From contig CAZZIQ010000035.1 in NCBI GenBank assembly GCA_964654355.1, positions 1 to 11,739 of the forward strand: a stretch of DNA of 11,739 nt. The letters run 5' to 3'. This document shows, piece by piece, positions 5,522 through 11,739 of this stretch. This DNA comes from CAZZIQ01 sp964654355. Its GTDB lineage: Bacteria; Pseudomonadota; Gammaproteobacteria; GCF-002020875. The first letter of the stretch is position 1. Each line of letters opens with the position of its first letter. A program made the translations under genes and the position numbers. The notes under the pieces were generated by a model. The model was not told the origin of the DNA, made no database searches, and saw only the letters and a program-made list of their open reading frames with translations.

Positions 5522-6277
5522 CTAAATCGGAAGAAACACCGTCGCCACAGAATGCACCACGCGGGTGATGGTGCGATTTTCTTTATCCGCAAGAACCTGT
5601 GCGAGCATGTCTTGTTGCGCGATCAACTTGCCAAATTGGCGTTCGAAACTCAAGTTCACTTCATCGCCCTCAATACTGTTAGCAATCAGATAGGCGTGAC
5701 CCTGAGCATCGCGCTTGTGATTCAACAACCAGGACGCACGCTCCAAGTTGCGCGCCATGTTATATAACCGCTGCGGATCCAGCTGGGTATTCATATAGAT
5801 CTCAGTGGTGTCATTGAACGACGCCATGTACATCTGCAACAACCCCGCAACAAAAGCCCGCACACGATCTCCGCTAAATTCCGGGTCAAAGGCCAGGTTC
5901 ACAATCTCACCACCACGACGATCGCCGAACTCTTCAAACCAGGTCTTGAAGTTTTCGCCAAACACCTCATTCACAGCGGCGGTATAGCTGGTGGCATGCA
6001 ACCGCCACATGTTCGGATTTCGTTTATAGAGCTTGACCATCAGCTCACGTAGATGTTTCAAGCCTTCGCGCTGGGTTAATTCAGCTGCACGATCGAGATC
6101 GGACTTGAGCAGGAAATTCGCGCGGAAGGGCTCCGGCGTTAAGTCGCCGGTTTCTGCCGCGGTCTTTCCCGGCAAGGCATTCGGATCGGGCTTGGGCGTA
6201 TTCGCAACACATCCGCTCAGGGCAGCCAGAGCCAGGCCGGTAAGCAGCAATGAAAGCAGGTTCGAGCGCGTTCGCAT
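5522..6277 (-). CDS. Lipoprotein of unknown function, 251 residues
   Basis: The N-terminus is a classical lipoprotein signal: basic residues at 2 and 4, hydrophobic residues 7-20, then lipobox LSGC at 20-23, so C23 should be lipidated and the protein membrane-anchored. Residues after C23 are not Asp at +2, so in enteric-type sorting it would go to the outer membrane. The mature part is helical; notable blocks are KSDLDRAAELTQREGLKHL (58-76), KLYKRNPNMWRL (82-93) and a C-terminal stretch ending FLPI. I recall similar unnamed proteins in other proteobacteria but no function. It is the first gene of a two-gene unit with the secreted 149-residue protein 8 nt downstream. No ribosome binding site is visible; a dyad sits 3 nt before the ATG. 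Confidence 0.88.
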   Translation of the reverse strand: MRTRSNLLSLLLTGLALAALSGCVANTPKPDPNALPGKTAAETGDLTPEPFRANFLLKSDLDRAAELTQREGLKHLRELMVKLYKRNPNMWRLHATSYTAAVNEVFGENFKTWFEEFGDRRGGEIVNLAFDPEFSGDRVRAFVAGLLQMYMASFNDTTEIYMNTQLDPQRLYNMARNLERASWLLNHKRDAQGHAYLIANSIEGDEVNLSFERQFGKLIAQQDMLAQVLADKENRTITRVVHSVATVFLPI

Positions 6278-6280
6278 GAT

Positions 6281-6295
6281 GTGCTACGGTAGCAC
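6281..6295. repeat. 15-bp palindrome just upstream of the lipoprotein start
   Basis: GTGCTAC and GTAGCAC flank a single central base, a perfect 7-bp inverted repeat. It ends 3 nt before the ATG of the lipoprotein gene, in the place of the usual ribosome binding site. It could be an operator or, in RNA, a small hairpin limiting translation. Confidence 0.4.
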
Positions 6296-6307
6296 GCGCT
6301 CGATTCA

Positions 6308-6336
6308 CCGCAAGGCTTTCCGGAAGACTCTTGCGG
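6308..6336. repeat. Nested inverted repeat in the divergent spacer
   Basis: CCGCAAG (6308-6314) and CTTGCGG (6330-6336) form a perfect 7-bp inverted repeat. An almost concentric inner palindrome, TTCCGGAA (6318-6325), lies between the arms. The element sits between the divergent lipoprotein and glutathione S-transferase genes and could be a shared operator. There is no T tract, so it is not an intrinsic terminator. Confidence 0.4.
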
Positions 6337-6364
6337 CCTTTCCACGCTTTAGCAGGATCGCGAC

Positions 6365-7042
6365 ATGTCCAACCTCACCCCCGACACGCTTGAGCTCGTC
6401 AGCTTCAAGCTCTGCCCATTTGTGCAGCGCGCCGTTATTGCCCTGCGCGCAAAAGACGTTCCCTATCAGATCACCTACATCGATCTAAATGATCCGCCAG
6501 CATGGTTCGAGGAAATCTCACCGCTCGGCAAGGTTCCACTGCTGAAAGTGAACGACACGCACATCTTGTTTGAGTCCGCGGTGATTGCCGAATACATCGA
6601 CGAGGTCACACCGGGTTCGTTGCATCCACAGGATCCGCTCGAGAAAGCAGAGAATCGCGCTTGGATCGAGTTCGCATCCGCATGTTTAATGGATCTGTTT
6701 CATCTCGGCGGATGCGACACGGAGGAAGGCTATCAACAAACCCTGCAAAGCTTGCTGCACAAGTTGGAGCGGTTGGAACATCGCCTCGACAAAGCTCCAT
6801 TCTTCAACGGCAGCGAATTCAGCCTTGTCGATGCCGCATTTGCACCGCTCTGCATGCGCCTTGAAATCCTGCAAAGCGTCTTGACGCTGCTGCCCTGTGA
6901 CCGCCTACCCAGACTCTGTGCTTGGAGTCAGGCGCTCAATCAACAGCCTGCGGTTCAGGAATCAGTAGTGCCGGAGTTTGCTGAACTGTTTTTAATGATG
7001 CAGCGTAAGCGCGGTGGCCACCTCGCCACCCTACTCGGTTAA
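6365..7042 (+). CDS. Glutathione S-transferase family protein, Cys-type (omega/DHAR-like)
   Basis: A 225-residue cytosolic protein with the two-domain glutathione S-transferase layout. The thioredoxin-like N-terminal domain carries LCPFVQR (16-22), with C17 in the position of the catalytic Cys of omega, DHAR and related classes. It also has SPLGKVPLL (52-60) with the glutathione-binding cis-Pro P58, and ES at 70-71, which holds the gamma-glutamyl group. The all-helical C-terminal domain contains the folding motif FSLVDAAF (152-159). A Cys-type active site suggests thiol transfer, dehydroascorbate reduction or deglutathionylation more than conjugation; the substrate is unknown. AGGA (6354-6357) lies 7 nt before the ATG. 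It is divergent from the lipoprotein gene and convergent with the ABC operon, 33 nt away, with no terminator visible between them. Confidence 0.93.
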   Translation: MSNLTPDTLELVSFKLCPFVQRAVIALRAKDVPYQITYIDLNDPPAWFEEISPLGKVPLLKVNDTHILFESAVIAEYIDEVTPGSLHPQDPLEKAENRAWIEFASACLMDLFHLGGCDTEEGYQQTLQSLLHKLERLEHRLDKAPFFNGSEFSLVDAAFAPLCMRLEILQSVLTLLPCDRLPRLCAWSQALNQQPAVQESVVPEFAELFLMMQRKRGGHLATLLG

Positions 7043-7075
7043 TTCAAACGAGTATCGACGCTCAGACTCAACGGG

Positions 7076-9082
7076 TTAAAGATACAGATGACACGCCACG
7101 AGATGCGCGCTGGCGTGTCCCTGTGGCTGACGCATCAATGGCGCCTCATGACGACACACCTCACTCGCCTGCGGGCAACGTGGATGAAAGCGACAGCCCG
7201 AAGGGGGTTGTAGTGGTGACGGCGGATCGCCTTCCACGTGCAACATTGAACGTTCTGCACGCTTTGAAATCTGGGGTACTGCGGCCAACAAGGCCTGCGT
7301 GTAGGGATGCAGTGGCGAGGTTAGCAAGGCTTCCGCAGGGCCCTGCTCGACGATCTGCCCGAGGTACATCACGGCCACTCGGTCCGCCAACCATTGCACC
7401 ACGGCAAGGTTGTGTGTGACGAACAACATCGCGAGCTGATGTCGTTCTTGCAGGTCACGCAACAGATTCAAAATCTGCGCTTGCACCGAAACGTCCAGCG
7501 CACTGGTCGGCTCATCACACAGCAACACCCGTGGCGCCAAAGCCAAGGCACGGGCAATCGCGATACGTTGCCGCTGTCCACCGGAGAACTCATGCGGATA
7601 TCGTTGTGCGGCATCGGCGGGCAACCCCACCTCCGTTAACAACGTTCCCGCACGCTGAAGTCGCTCTTCATCAGGGACACGGCCACATAAGCTGTCCACG
7701 CCCTCCAACACAATCTCGCTCACCGGCATGCGCGGGTTCATGGCCGAGTACGGGTCTTGGAAGATCATTTGCAATTGCGCACGCTGTCCACGCAGCGCGC
7801 GGGGCGACAGGCTCGTGAGTTCTGTATCTCCCAAACGCACCGAACCTGCGGTCGGCGCTGGCAATTGCAGCAAGGCACGCGCTAAGGTGGTTTTGCCGCA
7901 GCCCGACTCCCCCACCAGCGCCAAGGTTTCACCGGCTTTCAGATCCAGACTTACCCCATCAACCGCACGCAACGATTTGCGGCGCCAGCCACTCCCTACG
8001 CGGAAATGCACGGATAGATCCCGCACCTGTAGCAGTGCATTGCCACCTCGCTGGTCAACAGCGTGCGACGCGCTGGAATCAGGGGCACGCCGAATCGTTT
8101 GGATCGATTGCCCCGCCTGCGCTAACCAACAGCGTACGTGCGTACCCGAGACTTGGGTGTGCCAACCCGGCGAGTGCTGACATTGTTCAGAAACTTCCGT
8201 GCAGCGCGCTGCAAAACGACAACCTTCCGGCGGATGCAGCAACGACGGCACCTGCCCCGGCAACATCGGTAATCGCCTTTGTCCACGCGCACTCAAACTG
8301 GGTAAGGCGGCAAACAGGCGCTGGCTGTAAGGATGCTGCGGCGCTGCAAAAAAGGCCTCGCGCGCTGCCACTTCGACGAACTGGCCGGCATACATCACCG
8401 CCACGGTGTCCGCCATGTCCGCGACCACACCCAGGTCATGCGTAATTAACAACAGCGCCATACCCCGTTCGGCCTGCAAGTCACGTAGCAACTGCAAGAC
8501 TTGTGCCTGAATGGTGACATCCAACGCAGTCGTCGGTTCATCTGCAATCAAGATCTCAGGCTCAGCCGATAATGCGATGGCAATCATGACGCGCTGCTTC
8601 ATACCACCCGAGAGCTGATGCGGATACGCATGCAAGCGTTGCATAGGATCCGGCAAGCGCACATCCCGCAACAGTTGCAATACGGAGTCACGCAACGCTT
8701 CGCCACGCAATCCGCGATGAAGCGCGATTGCCTCACCGACCTGCTGCTCAACCGTTTGCACCGGGTTCAACGAGGTCATCGGCTCTTGGAAGATCATGCC
8801 AATACGTCGACCGCGCACATCGCGCAGCGCACGCTCACTCTGACGCAGCAGATCGACCCCTTGCAGGCGCACAGCCCCATCGAAACGTGCCAAGGGCGCT
8901 TCCGGCAACAATTGCATCAGACTCAATGCCGTTAACGATTTTCCACAGCCCGACTCGCCAAGTAGCGCCAAGGTCTTGCCCGACTCTAAACTGAAACTGA
9001 CATCATCGACGGCACGCACCACTCCCTGCGCGGTGCGCAGCCAGGTGTGTAGACCTTCAACTTCAAGCAAAGGCATGCTCAT
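7076..9082 (-). CDS. Fused peptide ABC transporter ATPase (DppD-DppF / YejF type)
   Basis: A 668-residue protein with two complete ABC ATPase domains that energise uptake of peptides or similar solutes. Domain 1 has Walker A GESGCGKS (42-49), Q-loop Q99, signature LSGGM (157-161), Walker B ILIADEP (177-183) and H215. Domain 2 has Walker A GESGCGKT (390-397), Q-loop about 441, signature FSGGQ (about 498-502), Walker B VLLCDEP (about 518-524) and His about 556. Each is followed by an oligo_HPY domain starting HPY, with Cys at 288, 294, 301 and 317 and at about 629, 635, 642 and 663. In some DppD/OppD proteins such cysteines bind an iron-sulfur cluster. All catalytic residues appear intact. The ATG overlaps the permease stop (ATGA), so translation is coupled; this is the last gene of the operon. 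Exact substrate (dipeptide, oligopeptide, microcin-like) cannot be told. Confidence 0.95.
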   Translation of the reverse strand: MSMPLLEVEGLHTWLRTAQGVVRAVDDVSFSLESGKTLALLGESGCGKSLTALSLMQLLPEAPLARFDGAVRLQGVDLLRQSERALRDVRGRRIGMIFQEPMTSLNPVQTVEQQVGEAIALHRGLRGEALRDSVLQLLRDVRLPDPMQRLHAYPHQLSGGMKQRVMIAIALSAEPEILIADEPTTALDVTIQAQVLQLLRDLQAERGMALLLITHDLGVVADMADTVAVMYAGQFVEVAAREAFFAAPQHPYSQRLFAALPSLSARGQRRLPMLPGQVPSLLHPPEGCRFAARCTEVSEQCQHSPGWHTQVSGTHVRCWLAQAGQSIQTIRRAPDSSASHAVDQRGGNALLQVRDLSVHFRVGSGWRRKSLRAVDGVSLDLKAGETLALVGESGCGKTTLARALLQLPAPTAGSVRLGDTELTSLSPRALRGQRAQLQMIFQDPYSAMNPRMPVSEIVLEGVDSLCGRVPDEERLQRAGTLLTEVGLPADAAQRYPHEFSGGQRQRIAIARALALAPRVLLCDEPTSALDVSVQAQILNLLRDLQERHQLAMLFVTHNLAVVQWLADRVAVMYLGQIVEQGPAEALLTSPLHPYTQALLAAVPQISKRAERSMLHVEGDPPSPLQPPSGCRFHPRCPQASEVCRHEAPLMRQPQGHASAHLVACHLYL

Positions 9083-10494
9083 TCGCCCTGCCTCTGTAAG
9101 CGTGGATCAAAGGCAGCACGCACCACGTCAGAAAAGAGATTGGCGGCCAACACCAAGGCAAACATAAACAGAAAGGCTGCCGCCAAGGTCCACCACACCA
9201 CCGGCTCACGCGCCATCTCAAGACGCGCCGCATTGATCATGTTGCCCCAACTGATCATCGCCGGATCGACCCCGACGCCGACATACGACAACACGGCTTC
9301 TGCTAACACCAAGCCACTGAAATCGAGCACCACGGTAATCAACACCACATGCAAGACATTCGGCAGGATGTGCCGTGACAAAATCCGCGTCGAAGACACG
9401 CCAAACGACTGCGCAGCGGTGATGTACTCCAGTTCGCGTAGTTTCAAGGTTTCGCCGCGCAATAGACGACACAGCCCGGTCCAACTGGTGACCCCGAGGA
9501 TCAAACACAGGAACAACAAACGTAGATCGGCGCGCTCAGCCGTGGTTTCGAACAACTGTGGGTTCTGATCAATGTAGACCTGGATCAAAAGCACCGCTGC
9601 GGCGATTAACAAAACGCCTGGAATCGAATTCAGCGTGGTGTAGACATACTGGATGACATCATCGACCCAACCCCGGAAGTAACCCGCCGCAACCCCTAAC
9701 ACAATGGCGAACGGCAACATGACGAGCGTAGTCAGCGTGCCGATCACTAAGCCCGTGCGCACACCTTTGATGGCTTGGTAGAGCACGTCTTGCCCCACTT
9801 TATCGGTGCCAAAGACGTGATAGCTGCTGGCGAGCATGAAGCCAATTCCACCCACTACACAAAGAATCAAAGCGACCGCCAAAACCCCTTGGTAGACGCG
9901 ACGACTCGCACGCAACTCCGCTGAATCAGGCTGCGTCCGCGCACGACCACGTCGAGACCAGACCCACCACACAACGGCAATGATCAGCCATACAAACACC
10001 CCCGCATAGGCGCCTTGCTCACTACGCTGGAGTACATCTGCGTGGCGTTGATTTGGATCATCAAGATGTGCGCCACCATGCGCTAGCCGAGGATAATCGC
10101 GGCGCGCGCTGACACCTTCACCCACGAATTCACGGACCAAACCTTGAGCCGCTAGCGGTGCCGAATAGGTCTTTTCATTTGCGGCTTGAATCGGTCGCAA
10201 CAAATCGTCCAAGACGCTACGTACCTCGACCGCATAATGCACCTCACCATCGGCACCACGCCCGTCTAAAGCCGGGCGGTAATGCAAGGAATCGAGTAAT
10301 GCGACCAGCAAGAACAGCAGCAAAATCAGCGCGGAGCCCATCGCCATTGGGCTCCGCATAACGCGTTGCCATGGGCGCCGAAGATGAGGCTGGCGCGCGC
10401 TATAGCGCGCACCCAAAATCGCCACCACAACCAACAACCAAATCAGGATGTCCGTCCATAAAAAAACAGGCTTGAGTCCGATATCCATATTCAT
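9079..10494 (-). CDS. Peptide ABC transporter permease, DppC/YejE-like with long N-terminal extension
   Basis: Second inner-membrane permease of the importer. The core is typical of the DppC family: FGTDKVGQDVL (228-238), several helices, then the EAA coupling loop (about 354-379) with ITAAQSFGVSS and HILPN, and the usual DP near the end (463-464). At 471 residues it is far longer than the usual 280-340. The extra 220 residues at the N-terminus contain helices near 11-29, 52-68, 164-179 and 202-222, and a hydrophilic, Arg/Asp-rich segment of about 90 residues (70-160) without obvious homology. The start has only a weak ribosome binding site; ATG 10488 is an alternative. It is 19 nt from the preceding permease and overlaps the ATPase gene by 4 nt. 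Confidence 0.92.
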   Translation of the reverse strand: MNMDIGLKPVFLWTDILIWLLVVVAILGARYSARQPHLRRPWQRVMRSPMAMGSALILLLFLLVALLDSLHYRPALDGRGADGEVHYAVEVRSVLDDLLRPIQAANEKTYSAPLAAQGLVREFVGEGVSARRDYPRLAHGGAHLDDPNQRHADVLQRSEQGAYAGVFVWLIIAVVWWVWSRRGRARTQPDSAELRASRRVYQGVLAVALILCVVGGIGFMLASSYHVFGTDKVGQDVLYQAIKGVRTGLVIGTLTTLVMLPFAIVLGVAAGYFRGWVDDVIQYVYTTLNSIPGVLLIAAAVLLIQVYIDQNPQLFETTAERADLRLLFLCLILGVTSWTGLCRLLRGETLKLRELEYITAAQSFGVSSTRILSRHILPNVLHVVLITVVLDFSGLVLAEAVLSYVGVGVDPAMISWGNMINAARLEMAREPVVWWTLAAAFLFMFALVLAANLFSDVVRAAFDPRLQRQGE

Positions 10495-10513
10495 GCTCGT
10501 CGCGTACTCAGCC

Positions 10514-11488
10514 TTATCGCAGGCGTACGCGCGGATCGACCCAGGTATAGGAAAGATCAGTCAACAACAGACCGATGATGTAGAGCACAGCCCCCAGAAA
10601 CACCATGGCGCGGACAATTGCAAAATCTTGCGCCTGAATGGCATCAATGGTGTAACTACCGAGCCCCGGAATCCCAAAAAAAGACTCCAGAATCAAACTG
10701 CCCATGAACAGTAACGGCAACACGACGACCACGCCGGTCAGAATGGGAATCAATGCATTGCGCAGCACATGACGGAACAACACCTGCATTTCGGACAGCC
10801 CTTTCGCACGTGCGGTGCGCACATAGTCCTTCCCCATCTCTTCGAGAAATAAGGTGCGATACCAACGCACGCCCGTCCCCAAACCCGAGATCACCGCAAT
10901 CAGCACAGGCAGCAGAATGAAGCGCAAAGCATCTGCACCCGGGTTGTAGCCCGAGATCGGCACCAGATGCAGTAGCTTCCCGACCCAGTACTGTCCGGCA
11001 ATGATGTAGAACAGTCCCGAGATCGACATCAACACCACACTCAGCACAACGCCGGCGGTGTCGAGATAACTTGCGCGAAAGAACACCAACCACAAAGCCA
11101 AGGTGACATGCACCAAAAGACCAATCACAAAACTCGGAATCGCAATCGCCAAACTCGGCCCCATGCGTGCACGAATGTCAGAGCCAATAGCCCGACCATC
11201 ATCCGCCACGCCAAAATCAAACTGGAACAAGCGCATAGACTCGCGCCAAAACAGGGTTTCAGTAACCTGTGCCACGCCCTGCTGTTGCTCATTCCAAAGC
11301 AAAGGCTTGTCATATCCACGTTGCGCCTTCCAATCCTCAATCGCTTCTGGCGTGATGTGCTTCATCCCCAGCTGCATGCGCGCCATGTCATCGGGCGAGT
11401 TCACCACAAAGAACAGCACGAAGGTAATCAGGTTGACCCCGATCAGAATCGGAATGGCATGCAGAATACGCGTAAATAGATAACGCAC
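10514..11488 (-). CDS. Peptide ABC transporter permease, DppB/YejB-like (GTG start)
   Basis: First inner-membrane permease of the importer, 324 residues. The first helix (about 8-29) and the N-terminal motif RILHAIPILIGVNLITFVLF are typical of the DppB/OppB family. A hydrophilic insert (about 31-105) precedes the IRARMGPSLAIAIP stretch (105-118). The EAA loop, which contacts the ATPase, contains DYVRTARAKGLSE (221-233) and LRNALIPIL (242-250). ESFFGIPGLGSY (268-279) and the terminal VDPR (317-320) are also family marks. The start is GTG, with GAGGA 6 nt upstream inside the end of the preceding gene. It begins 3 nt after that gene's stop, so the genes are co-transcribed and probably translationally coupled. 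Confidence 0.94.
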   Translation of the reverse strand: MRYLFTRILHAIPILIGVNLITFVLFFVVNSPDDMARMQLGMKHITPEAIEDWKAQRGYDKPLLWNEQQQGVAQVTETLFWRESMRLFQFDFGVADDGRAIGSDIRARMGPSLAIAIPSFVIGLLVHVTLALWLVFFRASYLDTAGVVLSVVLMSISGLFYIIAGQYWVGKLLHLVPISGYNPGADALRFILLPVLIAVISGLGTGVRWYRTLFLEEMGKDYVRTARAKGLSEMQVLFRHVLRNALIPILTGVVVVLPLLFMGSLILESFFGIPGLGSYTIDAIQAQDFAIVRAMVFLGAVLYIIGLLLTDLSYTWVDPRVRLR

Positions 11489-11491
11489 TGC

Positions 11492-11739
11492 TTATCCTCG
11501 CTTTGCCTTCCATGGGGTATAGCGCGCACGCCGCTCACCCACCCAACGCACCAGCAACGCGGGCAACAACAAAAGCAACAAGACGGCCATACCCCATAGC
11601 AGCGGTTGTAGCTGGGGTGGGTTCCACTCGGCTCGCTTCTGTGCACGCAGCGCAGGATCCAAACGGAAATACTTCAAGGTGTTATTGGCCATCAGGTTCG
11701 GCTTGGTGTTCTGAAACCACGCATGATAGAGGCCATAGC
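11492..11739 (-). CDS. C-terminal end of peptide ABC solute-binding protein with membrane anchor (partial)
   Basis: The frame is open to the window edge; 81 codons before the TAA are visible. The upstream part (YGLYHAWFQNTKPNL, then LKYFRLDP) resembles the extreme C-terminus of family 5 peptide-binding proteins, where an aromatic-rich helix and a final strand close the fold. After it comes a strongly hydrophobic stretch LLWGMAVLLLLLLPALLV flanked by basic residues, which looks like a C-terminal transmembrane helix with a positively charged cytosolic tail. Position, 3 nt before the permease gene, fits the usual order binding protein, permease, permease, ATPase. If correct, the binding protein is tethered to the inner membrane. 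The identification rests mainly on context. Confidence 0.65.
   Translation of the reverse strand, partial: YGLYHAWFQNTKPNLMANNTLKYFRLDPALRAQKRAEWNPPQLQPLLWGMAVLLLLLLPALLVRWVGERRARYTPWKAKRG

Noticed and set aside
7043..7075. Possible terminator between the glutathione S-transferase gene and the ABC operon
   Set aside because: Only a 4-bp GAGT/ACTC pairing and no T tract on either strand.

Overview
The window reads as ordinary chromosomal DNA of a gammaproteobacterium, possibly a relative of the chemolithotrophic or sulfur-oxidising groups. The evidence is a YccA-type Bax-inhibitor-1 protein very close to the enterobacterial/pseudomonad form, a single-chain GMP synthase next to a class II tRNA-Ser, Shine-Dalgarno-led genes, Rho-independent terminators and a GC content judged by eye to be in the mid-50s percent. 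The sulfur-oxidiser suggestion rests only on a faint resemblance of one secreted protein to sulfur-globule proteins. I see no transposase, phage gene, CRISPR array or sign of recent transfer.

Layout. Bases 1-1853 (minus strand) hold guaA and, upstream of it, tRNA-Ser(UGA), separated by a strong terminator; each has its own candidate promoter. From 2081 the plus strand carries yccA with a terminator. A 170-base spacer follows that can fold into a tidy three-way RNA junction and a further hairpin just ahead of a 62-residue conserved-looking small protein (3003-3191). A perfect two-way terminator separates this from a 360-residue conserved protein of unknown function (3285-4367, minus). Divergent from that is a 188-residue helical unknown (4501-5067, plus). 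Two translationally coupled minus-strand genes for exported proteins follow: a 251-residue lipoprotein and then a 149-residue secreted protein. An 87-base divergent spacer with two inverted repeats leads to a glutathione S-transferase (6365-7042, plus).

The last 4.7 kb (7076-11739, minus) is a peptide-type ABC importer operon in the order solute-binding protein (C-terminal end only, cut by the window), permease 1, permease 2 and a double ATPase. Spacing is 3 nt, 19 nt and a 4-nt overlap, so the genes are almost certainly one transcript. The binding protein appears to end in a membrane anchor, the second permease has a long N-terminal extension with extra membrane segments, and the two ATPase halves are fused in one chain, each keeping a four-cysteine cluster motif.

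No obviously new defence or mobile system is present. The most interesting items are the structured leader with its small protein, the unknown-function genes with dyad-bearing divergent promoter regions, and the architecture of the ABC importer.
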